Below, one piece after another: positions 11,999 to 23,931 of a stretch of 64,000 nt of DNA (positions are counted from its first letter, which is position 1; every line of letters starts with the position of its first letter). Under the pieces are notes generated by a model that was given only the letters and a program-made list of their open reading frames with translations, was not told where the DNA came from and did not search any database. Location: positions 101,118 through 165,117 of the forward strand of contig JAGFNK010000060.1 in the NCBI GenBank assembly GCA_025769875.1. The letters run 5' to 3'. The stretch is from Russula earlei (lineage: Eukaryota > Basidiomycota > Agaricomycetes > Russulales > Russulaceae). A program made the translations under genes and the position numbers.

Positions 11999-13150
11999 TC
12001 CTTGCCACTCTTCAGTTATACCTGATTCCTGTAGTTCGTGCGCAATATAACCGATCCATCCTTTCCGTTTCCATTCCGACCAGTTGGGGTTAGTGATGGC
12101 CATTAAAACCTCCCTCAGACTCGCGACATCGCGACTGCCCTGAAAGCGGCTAGATATTTCCCCATCAAATCAACGCTAGGATGGTACGCTGCGGTTGCCA
12201 GTTTAGCATGGAAATACCCCAGCCTAGAATGAAATAGAAATCGCCTCGGCCCACCTCGCCCCCCCTTATCACGCAAGCTAGCCAGGCCTGACTGGGAGAC
12301 AGCGATTTAAAATCCGTCTCCACCTGCGGCCCTCTAGATAACTTACGACCCAACTCGTTGAACGATCTTTGTGCGACAGCCTCACGGAACCTTTTACCCA
12401 GAGGGAACAATATCACCATCGTCATTCTCGTAGCGCAGCTGGCCACTCATCGGCCCGCCTATAACCGCATGCAATTCGCGGGCGGAAGCTTCGTGTCCCT
12501 CATCCTCGTACTCCTCCTCTTCTATGCTAGGTGAGGACACCTTTCCATGGCAGTCGTCATTATCACCACGATGGGCGCTTACGATGGGTGTTCGTCTCGG
12601 CATCGCTCAATCAGCGTATACGTGGGCGGCGTTGTAGATGCACACAGCAGCCAGGGCAACGACCCGGACCTCGTCCCCACATCTCTCTGCCCGCAGCAGA
12701 GGAGTCTCGGCGCTGACCTGCAGAACATCACCGCACTAGGTCATCTGTGCTCCGTCGATGAGGATACACCCGTTTTCGCAGCCGGTGCTGACGGCGACGT
12801 GAGTCCCTTGCCAGCACTGACCATGGGGCTGTGTGCACTGCTTTGGGTGTGGATTGTCGACGACGGGACGCTACGGGCTCGATTCCGTAGGGAGACGCTT
12901 GCGAGGGTGGGACGGAAGGGCAGGTGTCGGTGTCGGGTGTGCACGCTGCGAACGCAAGCGCAGAGCCAACCTCTGCACGACGTTGGCAAGATGGCGTGAG
13001 AGCGATTTGTGCGAAAATTGAAGCCGTGGGTGGGCACAGGGACTTTAGGCGGTGCTTCGGGCGTGCTGTGCTCGTACATATCCTCTCTTCTCTCCCTTGT
13101 CGGTAGTCATCGGAAGAGTCGGATTACCGTATTCGCGCCGCACCCACGCC
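11900..13150 (-). other. Possible unrecognised multi-exon gene or relic
   Basis: Several minus-strand patches have the look of coding sequence but no single model joins them. They are ASLREVLMAITNPNWSEW with GWIGYIAHELQESGI (about 12118-12020), LGYFHAKLATAAYHPSVDLM (about 12225-12165), FPLGKRFREAVAQRSFNELG (about 12430-12350), an acidic stretch SPSIEEEEYEDEGHEASA (about 12530-12480) and EVRVVALAAVCIYNAAHVYA (about 12690-12625). The first patch overlaps the last exon of the metaxin-like gene on the other strand. No family is recognised. It may be a poorly conserved gene with many small exons or a decaying one. Confidence 0.3.
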
Positions 13151-13376
13151 ATTCTCGTCGGTCATGAGCCAGCTCATTCATTCCGGGTGGCGCAAGTGAT
13201 TCATATCAACGAAAGCTTCCCGGTCTTCGTACGAAGCAGATCGGAGGCATTCATCAGACGTGCTAGGATCGGGATAACCGCCCTCTCTGGTGATGGACGG
13301 GGTGGTGAGAGCGGGGCACGAGTCGAACTGACCAACCGGTCCTGCTACTGCCACATGTGCTGGGCCTTTGTGACGA

Positions 13377-13400
13377 GTCGTCGTCGTCGTCGTCGTCGTC
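13377..13400. repeat. (GTC)8 trinucleotide microsatellite
   Basis: Eight uninterrupted GTC units. The reverse strand of this tract would encode a short poly-Asp run inside an otherwise unsupported frame, so it is treated as a plain microsatellite. Confidence 0.95.
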
Positions 13401-13667
13401 AAGGGGTGCTGTAATCCCTGTGATTCCGGAATAAGGCACCATATTGTCAACAAGATGATAGGCGAGTTTGAACAATCAGAATATTATTATCTCATTTGTC
13501 CTTCGCGAAGGTGACAATGCGTCCACGGCATGGACCAGCCAGCACGCTCAGAGCCTCCCGCTGGGTGGCAAGGAAACCGGGTGGACCCAGCGTGTTCTCC
13601 ATTTCCATCCCCATTCCACAACTCACAACCCCGACACACCACTTTATGCACAATGGTCCTTCCAATG

Positions 13668-13675
13668 TATAAAAA
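13668..13675 (+). promoter_or_regulatory. TATA box of the CBM19-like gene
   Basis: TATAAAAA, 173 bp upstream of the start codon at 13841 and followed by a pyrimidine-rich leader. The same motif, spacing and downstream words (gtcctcaagcc, ggttgctc) recur before the duplicate at 15771, which supports a real promoter element. Confidence 0.75.
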
Positions 13676-13840
13676 TCGCAACGTCTGGCGTGCTTAGGTC
13701 CTCAAGCCGGGTTGCTCAATTCCCCCCATCCCATCCCTCTATCCTTATCCTTGCGCTGGGTCGCATCGACATTCCAATCTTTCCTACAGACTGACCTTCT
13801 CCATTTCTCGTGACCGAACGCAACAACACACGACGCGACC

Positions 13841-15133
13841 ATGCGATTCTCCCAACTCGTGTTTTCCGTCACCCTTGCCGCCGCGACGGTCTCCGCGGGC
13901 GTCGTCGTGGACCGTCGAGCGGCATTCACGCTTCAGAACGGGAAGGACGCGCAGGCGCTCAACAAGAAGTTCCAGACGCTGACGCCGACCTCGGCGTGCA
14001 CGTCGGGCGAGGTGGCGTGCGTCCATGGCCAGCTCGCGCAGTGTGTCAATGGCAAGTTTGCGCTCACCTCTTGTGCATCCACGCTGCAGTGCGTCGCGCT
14101 GCCTCTGGTCAACAAACCTGGGACGAGGTACGCAACGGGCGGAAGTTGATTCGCTTTGGCTAACCATGCAATCAGTGTCACCTGTGACACCAAGCAGGAC
14201 GCGGAGGCACGTATTGCAAACACCGGGGCCACGGGTGGTCTCGTTCGCAAGAGCGACCTTGAAGAGCGTAACGTTGAGGCTGGGTGCGTCCTTCTAAAGA
14301 CATACTAACGCACGAACTCACATGAAAAAAAAAACAAGGAACCAAAAGGTTGACAACAATAGTACATCAACGGAACAGAAGAAACACAAAAAACATAAGC
14401 ACAAGTCTCACGCCAACAGCACATCAACCTCAAAGCATACAAAACATAAGTCTCACACCAACAGCACATCGACATCAAACCATAAGTCTCACATCAACAA
14501 GGCATCGGCATCAAATCAAACGGCTCCAGCAGCATGCAAGGCCAAGGGTAAGCGTGAAGACGTCACGCGCTTCGACTCGGACGAGAAGCTGTGGAGGCGA
14601 GCGGCACAGAAGGACCTCAGTCAAGTCGCAAAGAGCTGGCATGACCTGTGCGAACAGAGCGGGGTGACTCTTGACCCGAAGAACAACCCGTGCGTGGTGC
14701 TTGGGGGCCACAATGGGATCCAAGCGCTTCTGGCCAGGGCGGACGCGTGCGCTCAACAGGTCAACGCGGACGCGATGATCGACTTTGCCAAGCAGCCCGG
14801 GGTGAAGAACTCACAGGCGCTGATCGCCAACGCGATCGCATACCGCAAGCACCCCCGCAACGCGCTCAACCAACACGGTGTCACACCCTCGACCCTGTTC
14901 TGCGAGCAGGCCCCCCGCAACCCCGAGCTGCAAGGCATCGTCAACGCTCAGCTCCCAGGTGTTGACCCCGGCTTGTTTGGCTCCCCGACGGCCGGCATCG
15001 TTGCATTCGGAGCTCGTGAGTTGTTCATTCCTTCGGTAATCTTCATCGAGGTTCTCTGATCGTTCTTCCCATGGCAGCCGGTACTTGCCCCTTTGGTCAG
15101 AAAGCCGATGTGGCGACTTGCACTTGCAGCTGA
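13841..15133 (+). CDS. Secreted CBM19-like protein with basic Ser/Thr/Lys/His repeat linker
   Basis: Predicted secreted protein, perhaps chitin- or cell-wall-binding. Four exons: 13841-14127, 14176-14283, 14339-15015 and 15078-15133, with introns of 48, 55 and 62 nt, giving 375 residues. A signal peptide (MRFSQLVFSVTLAAATVSAG) is followed by VVVDRR, a possible Kex2-like site. Residues about 45-110 hold six cysteines (SAC, VAC, AQC, TSC, LQC, VTC) in a CBM19-like spacing ending LVNKPGTSVTCDT. Then comes a ~55-residue linker of KSH/NSTSTS repeats. The C-terminal domain, recalled as shared by basidiomycete secretome proteins but of unknown function, includes NPCVVLGGHNGIQALL, IVNAQLPGVDPGLFGSP and the end GTCPFGQKADVATCTCS. 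A decayed tandem copy follows. The CBM19 link is by cysteine pattern, not by search. Confidence 0.82.
14391..14518 (+). repeat. Irregular tandem repeat encoding the KSHxNSTSTS linker
   Basis: Three to four imperfect units built on cataagtctcacaccaac and agcacatcaacatcaaa, in frame inside exon 3 of the CBM19-like gene. The tract is A/C-rich, unlike the GC-rich flanking exons, and is missing from the decayed duplicate. Confidence 0.8.
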
Positions 15134-15596
15134 TTAAGCACTCTTAATGAAGGGGAATAATTATCCGCCGCTCTTGTTTTCAGGTATTGGAAGGTTGGCT
15201 ATCAGTTACGAGGAGAGGGTATCTGTAGTTGTAAATATATATAATGAATAGCATGGTTTGTGTTATACCCCATGAATATCATGGCCGTCACTACCCACCC
15301 GGTATGAACGCCTGCCCTCGCTACGACGATGCAGTAATCAGGAACGACCAGTGATCTCGGTGTGCACAGATTGTAAAGGAATGCTCTGACTGCACTGGTG
15401 GCGGGACTGGGTTTTCCGGATTTCAACGCCATTTATGGCCATCACCAGTGTAGGACCCGACCCGACCCGATCAGTCACATTGCGCCCGACGACGATCAAC
15501 CAATGCGCTGAGTTGACTGACCTCACCTGAAACACGGTCCTCGAAAAAAACCAAAAAAAACCAAAAAAAAAAAAATTCTATGCGCCGTGGGGCGCG

Positions 15597-15604
15597 TATA
15601 AAAA
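15597..15604 (+). promoter_or_regulatory. TATA box of the duplicated CBM19-like copy
   Basis: TATAAAAA, 174 bp before the duplicate's start codon at 15771 and embedded in sequence matching the promoter of the first copy. An A-rich tract precedes it. Confidence 0.65.
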
Positions 15605-15770
15605 CAGGCAACTTCTGGGCGTCTCGAGTCCTCAAGCCAGGTTGCTCCAAATTCTCCTCCCATCTTCCTTCGAGTTCACATCCCTGCGCCGGGTCGCAGT
15701 CAACGCATTACAGTCTTTTCTGACTTCTTGTAAATTCCCTTCCCCCCCTCCCCCTCCCACCCAAAACGCG

Positions 15771-16955
15771 ATGCGGTTCCTCGACCTCGGCTTCTTCCTC
15801 GCTCTCGCCGCGACGGTCTCTGCGGGCGTCGTCGTGGACCGTCGGGCGGCGTTCACGCTTCAGAACGGGAAGGACGCGCAGGCGCTCAACAGGAAATTCC
15901 GGACGCTGACGCCGACCTCGGCGTGCACGTCGGGCGAGGTGGCGTGCGTCAAGGGCCAGCTCGCGGAGTGCTCCAACGGCAAGTTTGCGCTCTCGCCGTG
16001 CCCGTCCACGCTGCAGTGCGTCGCGCTGCCCTCTGGTCAACAAGCCCGGGACGAGGTGCGCGCGCGTTTCGGCTTGCGACGGTTCTGTCGTCCTTCCCTT
16101 GGGCTGACGCGGGACACGCACAGCGTCACCTGTGACACACTGCAAGACGCACAGGCACGTATCGCAAACACAGGTGCCACGGGCGGTCTCGTTGGCAAGC
16201 GCGAGCTCGAAGGGCTTGACATTTGAGGCCCGGGGGTGAAACCCGCGCCTCCGCGCACAGACGGACTGTATCACGGTTCCCGTGCGGATACCATCGGCAG
16301 TGTAGTTTAGCTACGAACGGGGTCGTCTCGAGGGCTTACCCCCTCGGCGCTTGTACGCACAAAAGTGAATGGTAGAGTGACGGTTCGTGTTTGGGGCCTT
16401 CCTCACGTGGGTCAGTATGAGGACATGCGTGGATGAGTCGAGTTCGAGTCGCAGCAGCCTGAGAGTTTCGACTCGGATGCGAGCCGTTGGAAGCGAATCG
16501 CGAAGGTCCTGCGCGTGTAGTCGGCGGTGGACCTCGTGACCCGAACAAACGACCTCTGCGTGGCACTGGCAGGGCAGGCCAGAACGGGATCACCGCCGCC
16601 AGGACAACAACGCAGACACAAACGGTCGACGGAAAAGCGGGCCCTGATCGACAACGCGACGGAATCGCGTACCGCGAGCACCCGCTCAACTCAACGCTCT
16701 CAACATCGATGGCGTCGTGCCCTGGACGCTGAAAACCGTCATCGATGCCACAGCTCAATGGGTCGAACTCGAACCCGACTCGACACAAGACTGGGAACGT
16801 CATATTCTGCCGCGTAAGTGATTCATTGTTCCCTCGAGGAACAAACAACCGTATGGGAATAATTCATTTCATTAGATTGTTGATCGTCCCCCCCCCCCTT
16901 CGTACCTGGCCTTTCGGCAAAGAAGGCCGACGTGGCGACCTGCTCCCGCCATTGA
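15771..16955 (+). pseudogene. Decayed tandem duplicate of the CBM19-like gene
   Basis: The first 260 bp match the neighbour closely: signal peptide MRFLDLGFFLALAATVSAG, then VVVDRRAAFTLQNGKDAQAL and the first five cysteines. An extra C in the CCC at about 16029 shifts the frame just before the LVNKPGT motif. The homologous intron (16056-16123, 68 nt) is recognisable; leaving it in the transcript restores frame to VTCDTLQDAQARIANTGATG and a stop at 16226. Downstream only fragments of exon 3 remain: tttcgactcggatgcgag near 16467, a match to the ALIANAIAYRKHP region near 16648, and a match to the C-terminal GQKADVATC codons near 16918-16955. The linker repeat is gone. A short 5' product could still be made from the intact promoter. 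Confidence 0.8.
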
Positions 16956-18436
16956 ATACCCACGTTCTTTGAAGACAGGGAAGCGAACAAAGCAAGACAA
17001 ACACTGCCGTCATTGGGACTATAACCTGCTGTTCTTCTTTCTGGGTTGTGGGAATGTACGGGCTTTCCATTGTATGATATGAGGATACCATAGTTGTAAA
17101 ACGAGCACCGTGAGACGGGCATGGATATTGCGAACGGTGGCGCTCATTCAAGAATATGAGGTCCAGGCCACAGATACACATGTACAGTACAGCGCGGACT
17201 GCACCAGAAAAGGTTCTCGTAGTACGATCAAAGAAGAACGTGCGCATACACCTGATCATATGCGTTGCGTGATCAGCGGTTTGACTCAGCTGGGAGTCGA
17301 ACACCACGCACACAGTGCATTACCGCCGCGGTCATGGGTCCAGGCGCACGTCAGCGTAATGATGGAAGGGGGGGTGGGGTCCACACTATCCCATTCCGAA
17401 ACATTCCAAAACGGGCGAACCAAGGGGACGAAATAAGGAGATAAGCAGCCTCGCCGCCCAGCAGACGCCAGCAGGGGAAACCGTTAAGTCACTGCTCAAC
17501 GAAAGAGGGTTGCGGTCGAGGACCCACGTCGATCACTCCACATTGACTCGCATCCCGGGCTGGGGCATCGGAGAGCGGAGCGAGTGGAGTCATCATGGCA
17601 TGTAAGCGCCAAGTAAAAAGGCTACAAACTACAAGCGTGGCGGGGTTTCATTGTCCCTGGGATCACACCACGGGTTGAGCGAATACGAAAAAGGGAGGCA
17701 TTATACAAGGAGCTGGGAGCTAAGTTGCTGTATGCAGCATAGTATGGGTCCGCAGCAGTCTGATCGCTACCCTCTCGACCTCACCCGAAGGCGGAAGGAG
17801 ACTGCAGGGGGGAGCAATTTGGCGGCACAAAATGAGAATATAGACGCCGGGGGCCGGTGAAATGCTGAATAAGGTAGATCGGCAAATCGGCAAGGTCGTC
17901 GTTCACACCGTACCGCAAATGGCGTGACGGAGCGCCATGGAGTTGGGATGCATTGATGGACAGAAGCGGTTTAGAGCTGACGACAGACGCGGGGTACATC
18001 GCGGGAAACGAGCACGAAATCGGCCGAATTATGTTACAACAATTGCGTAGTTGGTCGGGCGGCACGGGAGGGCCGAAGGATAAGGAAGTGATGGATGGGA
18101 ATGGAGGAGGCTGTGATGGGGGGGGGGAGGAAAGGGGGTAAACAAAAAAGATGGGGGTGCGGTCAAATCAAAACATGCAGGTTAGGCGTTGCGAAAAAAA
18201 AAAAAAAAAGAGGGTGAATTGGTTTGTTTTGACGGGCGAGTTGGACAGAGAAAGACACGCGCACGGCCACCCACGCGACGAACGTGAGAGCGACCAAAAG
18301 AGGAAAAGGTGACCGTGACTCGAGTCTTGGCTTTCTTTTGGCGGCGGGGCGTTGTCATGCACACATTTAAAGCCCATACACTTCCTTCCCTCCCTTCATC
18401 TCTCCCGCCAACTACTTCGTCCCCACCTCACTCGTC
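16956..18436. other. Intergenic region, no gene seen
   Basis: GC-balanced sequence with no supported coding frame. It should contain the promoter of the Ecl1-like gene; a poly-A run lies near 18195-18209. Confidence 0.5.
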
Positions 18437-19545
18437 ATGTTTGACGAGGACTGCTGTCTTCAATGTGGCAAACCCATGCCCGTCGACAAGTAATTATCAG
18501 TCCCTGAACCATCCTCCTCACATGATCCATGTCTAATCTCATTACGTCCTTCCACAGCCGTATATACTGCTCCGACGCCTGCCAGGCCCTCGACGACTCC
18601 TCTCCTTCCCTCTCAACCGCCTCTTCTGTTTGGCCCTCCCCCAGTCTTCATCCCATCTCGGCTGGCTCCGTCCAGGAACTCACCTCGCTCGCTCTCGACA
18701 TGTCCCTCTCAACCGCCAAGTCTGTCTACACACCCGCCTATCCAATCTGGTATGACAACGACGACGACGTCGAGCCGCTCTCTGTCAATCCTTCAGATGA
18801 TGCCCTAGTACGCTCCCATGATGCGTTATCCTATGCCCGTCGCCCCAGCAGTACCAATACCCATTCGACCATCCCTCTTCTCCACCGCCACTCTTCTTCC
18901 AGCACAACCCGCAGCAGCACAGGGCACAGTGCAAACTCTACTGAAGAAGATTCTGACATTTCGGGCCCTACTTGCTCTTCTCACCATCACCGCCGCCGTT
19001 CATATGGCACCCCCCTGCGCCCCCCAGCACCCTTAACCTCCGCCGATGTTCCGGAGGCCACCATCACTTCCAGGAAGCGCAACCGTGCTTCCCTTCCTTC
19101 TTACTTTTCACTCCTCACCCTTGGTGCGCCACACGCAAAGTCTTCTCTGACACTGTCACCTCCGCGGTCCTCGGTCGAAACGGCCCGCGCACGGCCCTCA
19201 CCAACTGACCCCCGCCTTTCTCGACCGACTATTGACAGTACAAATGCCATGGCCGGAGCATCGCCCAGCAGTGATCCCTTCCTTACCCCGAACCCGGAAG
19301 GGTATCGTGGTCGACGGCGAGAACCCTGTTCTCCATCGCGCGCACGTCCTCGCTCGCGCTCGCGCTCTCGTTCCCACTCCCGCTCCCGTGAACGGACTTG
19401 TGGAAAGGAGGAAATACGCGGTCGCCTCCGTTTGGAAGAACTTGATGGCTGGGCAGCAGACCGTCAATATGGGTACGGCCGAGGGCGTAGTGGATTACGA
19501 GATCGTGCCGAACGCATGCATGTGCACAATGGCGCTCGTCAATGA
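18437..19545 (+). CDS. Ecl1-like (lifespan regulatory factor type) zinc protein
   Basis: Resembles the fungal Ecl1 family, small zinc-binding proteins linked to chronological lifespan and stress in yeasts. Two exons: 18437-18489 and 18558-19545 with a 68 nt intron, 346 residues. The short first exon encodes MFDEDCCLQCGKPMPVDN and the second starts RIYCSDACQALDD, so the splice joins the two halves of a CX2C...CX3C zinc site, the hallmark of the family. The rest is Ser/Pro/Thr-rich, ending in an Arg-Ser dipeptide block (RPRSRSRSRSHSRSRER) and probably disordered. At 346 residues it is far longer than the yeast proteins, as is common in basidiomycetes. A downstream ATG at 18529 would lose the first zinc ligands and is rejected. 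Confidence 0.72.
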
Positions 19546-21927
19546 TGGGGTCCGGTCCGACTCACCTTGTCCGTCTTTGCCTCCGTTTCGTTCATTCGAC
19601 CCTTCATGCCAACGTCAACGCCCACACCCTCAAATGCCTTTCAATTTGTCACACATCACATCACATCGCCTCGTCCGATCATCCGTCTTCCATTCGCTCA
19701 ACCAAACTTTTTTTCTCCATCATCTCTTTGAACAAAACACGCCATATCTCTCCAACCCCCTCTCTTTTGTCTCTTCGAAGCATCTCCCACGGTACATTCC
19801 ATTTCTACGCCTCGCAGCCGACAGCAACCAAAACTTGCATCAAGGACACTTGCTCATTCTTCGCAAGCACGCACGCAACGCACACATTCCTGTGTGGGAT
19901 TATCTATGTATCTATTCCCCTGGCGGTATTTATCTCGCACAAAAAAAAAGAAGGATCTTGTTGAGGAAGACGGCTGGCGCATCACGCCAGAGCGAAAGCA
20001 AAAAGGTTCGCAGTGAACAATACTTTATCGGTACCGTACAATATACAAGTACAATTAAAGCCATTCCCAAAAAAATGCACTTTTCTTTTTTCTTTTTTTT
20101 TTTTTTGCAAAAAATCAATCTGTAGGGGCTTCTCACTGCTGTAATTGAACCCTGAGCTTTGATGACTACGGTGACAATATTAACGAGGACGATAGCATAG
20201 CACGCACATATTGTGCGATCTAGACATGCCCGGGTCGGGCAATGATCGGATGTCCTCCGACAGCAGCGGTAGATACAGCCAGGACTGCTGATAGCTAGCT
20301 AGCCTTGTGAAGCTCTGGGTCTGGGTACAGAACGATCCCGGTGGACTCGGGAATTCAGAGGACCGGAATGCCTGCCTGGGAAGTGTCATGTCACATTAGC
20401 TGTCTCAACTGCCACGGCCACAGTGATCTACGTGGAAGGGTTCTGTCTGTCACGTCGCCTCTCCGTAGAGTCGGTGGAAGGAGGCCATTGAATGGAGGGT
20501 TGAGTCGACGGGCGAGTCCATCCTCCATTGGGATCTCATCTCACACACAAATCGAATCATTTCAATTTTTTATATATATCTGAAATGAATGCAGATCGAT
20601 CCGCCCGTTCGAACCGTTCTTCCCTTCCTTTGCCCCCCTCCCCTCTGGTCTGGGAATGAATGAACGAGAATGAGGGTGACGAGCGCGTGCGTTCTCGGCT
20701 CGGGGTGCGTTCTTTTTTACCATCATTTTGCGTATTTCCATCCATCCAAGTCGAGCACCCGTCCAGTCGCAACCGCATCTTTCCATTCTTTTTCGTTTCG
20801 ATCCCACTCTTTCGTTTTTTTCCGTCAGGTACGGACTCCCCGCGTACTCGGCGACCCGTTTTCTTTCCCCTCCAGCCGCCTGTCCTTTTGACTTGGGAAG
20901 ATTCGCAGCGGAATTCTTGACGAGTTGTGCCACTGACACCACGGGACAATCGGGCGCCGCCCTGTCACGGAACGGACTGGCGCGACAGTCTTCAATTAGG
21001 AAAAGAACAAGACCCTCAGTAAGTCTTGTGACCGTCCACAACGGTCAGAAGACCAAGAACATCGTGGACACGCGAAGAGCCACATTTGTACGAATGGCAC
21101 ATTCGCCGAATGTAATGTAAGTGTACGCTGCGTATGGATCGGGGCAAGACATGTGCAAAGCGAACCACCAAGGTACCCTCCCTGCGCGCCCTCAGCTGGA
21201 TTGCTCACTCGTTTCCCATTCAAACTTTGGGTACCGCATATAGTACCATAGGGTTTTTGACGAAAAATAATGTATTGTGTATCGCAATACCAAAAGACTG
21301 TTTGTCACGCTTGCCGACCGAATGAGGGCGCCAGAGATAGTATGCTGCCACCTGCCAGTGCCAGCTGACAGGACAGTCGCCCCAAACTTAGGCACCGCAC
21401 GGCCCAGGGCGGGGGAGATGGATGACGTGCCTTTCGCAAAATGGTTCTCGCCGGCCTCTTTCTTCCTGTCTCGATAAAATGACGATGGGCTGCGGTCCTG
21501 ATCTGACCTGTGTGTGGTGTGCGCCGCAGTGAGAGCTCGCGCGGGTGTGTGCCATAAGGTGCCACATGTCACATGGCGGGCGTTCAATCCGTCCTCTTTT
21601 TTTTTATTTTGTTTTATTTTGTTTTGCAGGTTGGCCACGCCCCTGGAGAGGGGCCAGTAGAGGCGCGTCAGAAGGAGACGAACTGGGATGATCGCGCGAG
21701 CGAGAGAGCTGGATGAAAACGGTCGGCGGGGGGGCATTGGACTCGCCGGTGCGCGATAGCCACGTTCGACGCCGGCGACGGCTGGTGCCATGGCGGTGCA
21801 TGTGTGCCACCCGAGCCCCCGGAGGGGGGGGTGGAGAGAGAGAACCATGCGCTTTTTGATCGTTGCTTGCGGAGGTAGCGTTGGCATGTCGAGTAGGCCC
21901 GCTCTGCTTCACCCAGCGGCTGGATAT

Positions 21928-21949
21928 GAGAGAGAGAGAGAGAGAGAGG
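21928..21949. repeat. (GA)n microsatellite
   Basis: About eleven GA dinucleotides. Confidence 0.9.
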
Positions 21950-22044
21950 GAGAGATCCGGCCTGGCCGGTCTCTGAATTTGTGCTGTGTGCTTTGGCGTC
22001 AGTGGACGCTAAAAAATTGATCGTTTCGCGCGTTTCACGACGCT

Positions 22045-22063
22045 CCCCCCCCCCCCCCCCCCC
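22045..22063. repeat. 19-base poly-C tract
   Basis: Nineteen consecutive C residues. The G strand could form quadruplex-like structures. Run length in the assembly may be uncertain. Confidence 0.9.
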
Positions 22064-23931
22064 ACCTTCTTTCTTTCGGCCGCCGCGTCGTCGGCCCCCA
22101 GCCAGACTCGGGAACCAGAATGGGACCCTCGGACGGAAGTGGAAGAAGACCGAGGGGCTTGCTCGTTGTGTCCTGTGGCGCAGGGCACCAAGGGGGAGAA
22201 GCAACGCCGACGGTGGATCGCTGGTGCCCGGTGGGATCACTGGCACACCCATGGGGGTTCATGGGCGATTGGCCATGTGGTCGCGCCATTTCTGCCGTTT
22301 TTGGTCCCTGTCTCCTACCCGGCGAGCGGACACTCGTGGACGAGGCAGAATCGTCATCGCTGGGTCTGCTCAGTTATTGCCGTTCAGGTTCGTGACAAGT
22401 GGAGTGGGTACTACTACTACGTGTGTTATCTTACGGCGCCGCTGGTTTCTCATCCCCCCCGCAACTCACGGGTTTAAATCCGAGTCGGCGCTGCTGAGAT
22501 CATAAAGCTTTTTTTTTTTTTTCAATGATCGAAACTCGTTGGCACGGTGTACCGGAAAAGGACGTTGGACCGGACTGCGCGCAGAGCGAGATGGTATATG
22601 GACCCTCAAACGAGCTGGGGATATTATGTTTACACCGCCGCTTCCCCGAGCTTCGGATGCAGCGTAGGGTGTGGGAGTTGGCAACCCGCAAGTTTTTAGC
22701 GTTCGTACGGCAACTGACGTGGGTCGCATATCTCCGAGGCGCTCATTCAGGTGGCACTGACGAGACGAGTACAACATTCGGCTGCGCGATGTCTGATACA
22801 CGAGGCATCCATCCGGCGAATTTTCCGGATAACGCTTGGATAGGCGACCGTACAACGCCGTAGGTCTCAGAGTCACGCTTCGGAAGTTCTTACAGCAATC
22901 CAATCATCGCTGGCGCGTGGAGCTGCAGAACTAGTAGTAGTTCTACGACACCACGTACGCCTCCTCTTGGGAAAAAGACCAGTTGGATACGGTACGCATG
23001 TCATCCCGCGCAGGCACTGTTCCATCGACCAGTAATAACCTCCCAGCTCACCCCATAATTATGTGCGACGCAGATTCTCCACAATGCGGAGATCTCGGCC
23101 GCTCGACGACTTGAACCTCAGTGGGGCCATGCGGAAATTAGGGTGTGAACCCTCATAATGCCACACACCACCCACAGACAGAGAAGCCAGACGGCATCCT
23201 GAGAAATTTCCGAGGCCACGGATCACTGCAACCGAGGTGGCACGGACAGATACGGGACTCGCGTATCGGGTGTGGACAGGGATGAGGGGCACAGGGCATG
23301 GAGTCACAGATTGTGGCAAGGGCAGGCAGATTGGACGAGGACGAGCATCGTGAAGCCGGTTCGTCCACAGTAAGAAGATTGCGAAGTGAGGCGCATATCA
23401 GTGTTAGAGAAGGTAGGGAGGGTCGGAGTAACGACTTGAACAGGAACTGTCGTGGGTAGAGAGGAAGCGAGTGATGATACACATCATATCTGTAGAGTCA
23501 TCTAGGCGCGTCACTAGGGTGGGGGTGAGGGCATCAGACGTAATTCGGAGGAGTCCAGAAGACATACGGTACAAGCAATCATGCTCGCCTGCCGATAACG
23601 AGTGATGAGAGGGTCGCGCTCGCAGGATCTGTCACGATTCATCGGCCTAGAACTGCTGCGGACATCATGAAGGGACCACGACGCTGCGCCCGTGTCACTT
23701 CAGAACTTTAGTTTGCGTTGGGGGTGGCAAACCGCGAGGACGACAAAGGTTAGTTCGCCATTGGATCTAGGAAAGAAAGCGGGGCGCTGACGCTAGCACT
23801 GGTATTGACCGGGCCATGCCGTGATCTTTGACGTCCCGCTCGATTCGGGGTGCTCCCCGAAAGTTCGGTTTCGGTTGGTTCAACCGCCTAGTGCACACGC
23901 TCGAGGTCGGCATCGAGCCCGACGCACCCAG

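Larger units (their letters stand above)
19546..23931. other. 4.4 kb gene-poor tract
   Basis: No coding frame with family features or coherent splice structure was found on either strand. The tract is rich in low complexity: T runs at about 20088-20106, 21598-21605 and 22509-22522, a GA repeat at 21928, and 19 consecutive C at 22045. It may be the long regulatory and leader space of the flanking genes or hold a non-coding RNA; nothing seen decides this. Confidence 0.45.

Noticed and set aside
13178..13475. Minus frames with poly-Thr or poly-Asp
   Set aside because: They are driven by the (GTC)8 microsatellite.
19232..20125. 297-codon plus frame overlapping the Ecl1-like gene
   Set aside because: It starts within the RS-encoding region of the Ecl1-like gene in another frame and continues into low-complexity 3' sequence.
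22430..22500. tRNA-like gggtttaaatccgag stem
   Set aside because: No acceptor, D or anticodon arm can be drawn around it.
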